DNA from: Membranipora membranacea
Taxonomy: Eukaryota > Bryozoa > Gymnolaemata > Cheilostomatida > Membraniporidae
Assembly (NCBI GenBank): GCA_914767715.1
Contig: OU612070.1
Coordinates: 10,125,501 to 10,189,500 of the forward strand
Direction of reading: 5' to 3'
Length of the DNA stretch: 64,000 bases
Positions 63,595 to 64,000 of this stretch are shown here, piece after piece. The stretch's first letter is position 1; every line of letters begins with the position of its first letter. The translations under genes were made by a program, and so were the position numbers. Under the pieces are notes generated by a model, which ran no database searches, was not told where the DNA came from, and saw nothing but the letters and a program-made list of their open reading frames with translations.

Positions 63595-64000
63595 CCATAG
63601 AGTTATTATATACTCTAGAGTGGACAATACAGTGCTAAAAACGTCCTACTTAATTATTGCGAAATCCATGACACAACACAATCTGGTTGTGCATGGCTAG
63701 TGCCTGTATCATATAACTTATCATTGAGAATATACGTATTGAGTATCAAAATTTAGATTTTTAGAGCGCTTAGATCCATTTTTCCGGAAATTTTTTTATG
63801 TGACACTATGTGGATCACTTGCAGGTATTCTCACTTTCAATTATATGATGCAACAAAATCTGGTTGTGCGTGGATGGTGCATGAATCATTGACTTTATCA
63901 TTGAAAATATTAGAATTTGACATACAAATTTAGTTTATGGCGCACTTACAGCCATTTTTTTCAGAGAATCTCACATGTAACATCATTTACATCACCTGCA
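63595..64000. mobile_element. Foldback element, second copy, cut by window end
   Basis: Left arm identical in layout to 32765 onward, preceded by TTAAAT (63589-63594); only the left arm is inside the window. Confidence 0.75.

Larger units (their letters stand above)
61762..64000. other. Intergenic region after unit 2 golgin, start of a further repeat
   Basis: Aligns with 30796-33190. It contains the left part of the 1.18-kb element (from 62406, right end deleted at about 63506 with AATTC microhomology) and the beginning of the foldback element (from 63595). No gene is supported. Confidence 0.65.

Overview
The window looks like intron-rich, AT-rich animal nuclear DNA. Genes have short exons with GT/AG introns, there is no operon structure, and non-autonomous DNA transposons, a tRNA-derived SINE and homopolymer runs are abundant. 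A recognisable golgin-84 (GOLGA5) gene with the animal-type C-terminal membrane anchor points to a metazoan. A marine, possibly non-bilaterian invertebrate would fit the nucleotidyltransferase/TPR gene family, but the species cannot be fixed from the sequence.

The dominant structure is a tandem repeat of a three-gene cassette, all on the + strand. The order is (1) a nucleotidyltransferase-fold/TPR protein, (2) a leucine-rich-repeat (LRR) protein, (3) golgin-84. Equivalent points recur at 1, 28665 and 59620, giving spacings of 28,664 and 30,955 bp. The window therefore holds the 3' end of golgin from an upstream unit ('unit 0', 1-2128), all of unit 1 (NTase/TPR 6244-11604, LRR 15587-20750, golgin 21326-30795), all of unit 2 (NTase/TPR 35851-42922, LRR 47990-53091, golgin 53670-61761), and the start of another intergenic region (61762-64000). 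Most of the repeat is nearly identical between units; the NTase/TPR gene is much more diverged.

The two complete units carry different lesions. In unit 1 golgin reads through as 640 residues, but the LRR gene has a 2-nt frameshift and an internal deletion, and the NTase/TPR gene has lost the 3' part of its TPR array. In unit 2 the NTase/TPR gene is long, with about 15 TPR units that are almost identical in DNA, while the LRR gene has lost exactly the exon encoding its transmembrane segment and golgin has lost one N-terminal exon and half of the next.

Intergenic and intronic DNA differs between units mainly through insertions: a 1.18-kb inverted-repeat element with 8-bp target duplications, a 1.41-kb foldback element with arms over 500 bp, a 369-bp TTAA-inserted MITE, a SINE, and small MITEs with 5-bp target duplications. 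Several have a matching empty site in another unit. I see no functional link between the three genes beyond co-duplication. Golgin-84 is a Golgi tethering protein, the LRR gene encodes an apparent cell-surface receptor, and the NTase/TPR gene has no assigned role.
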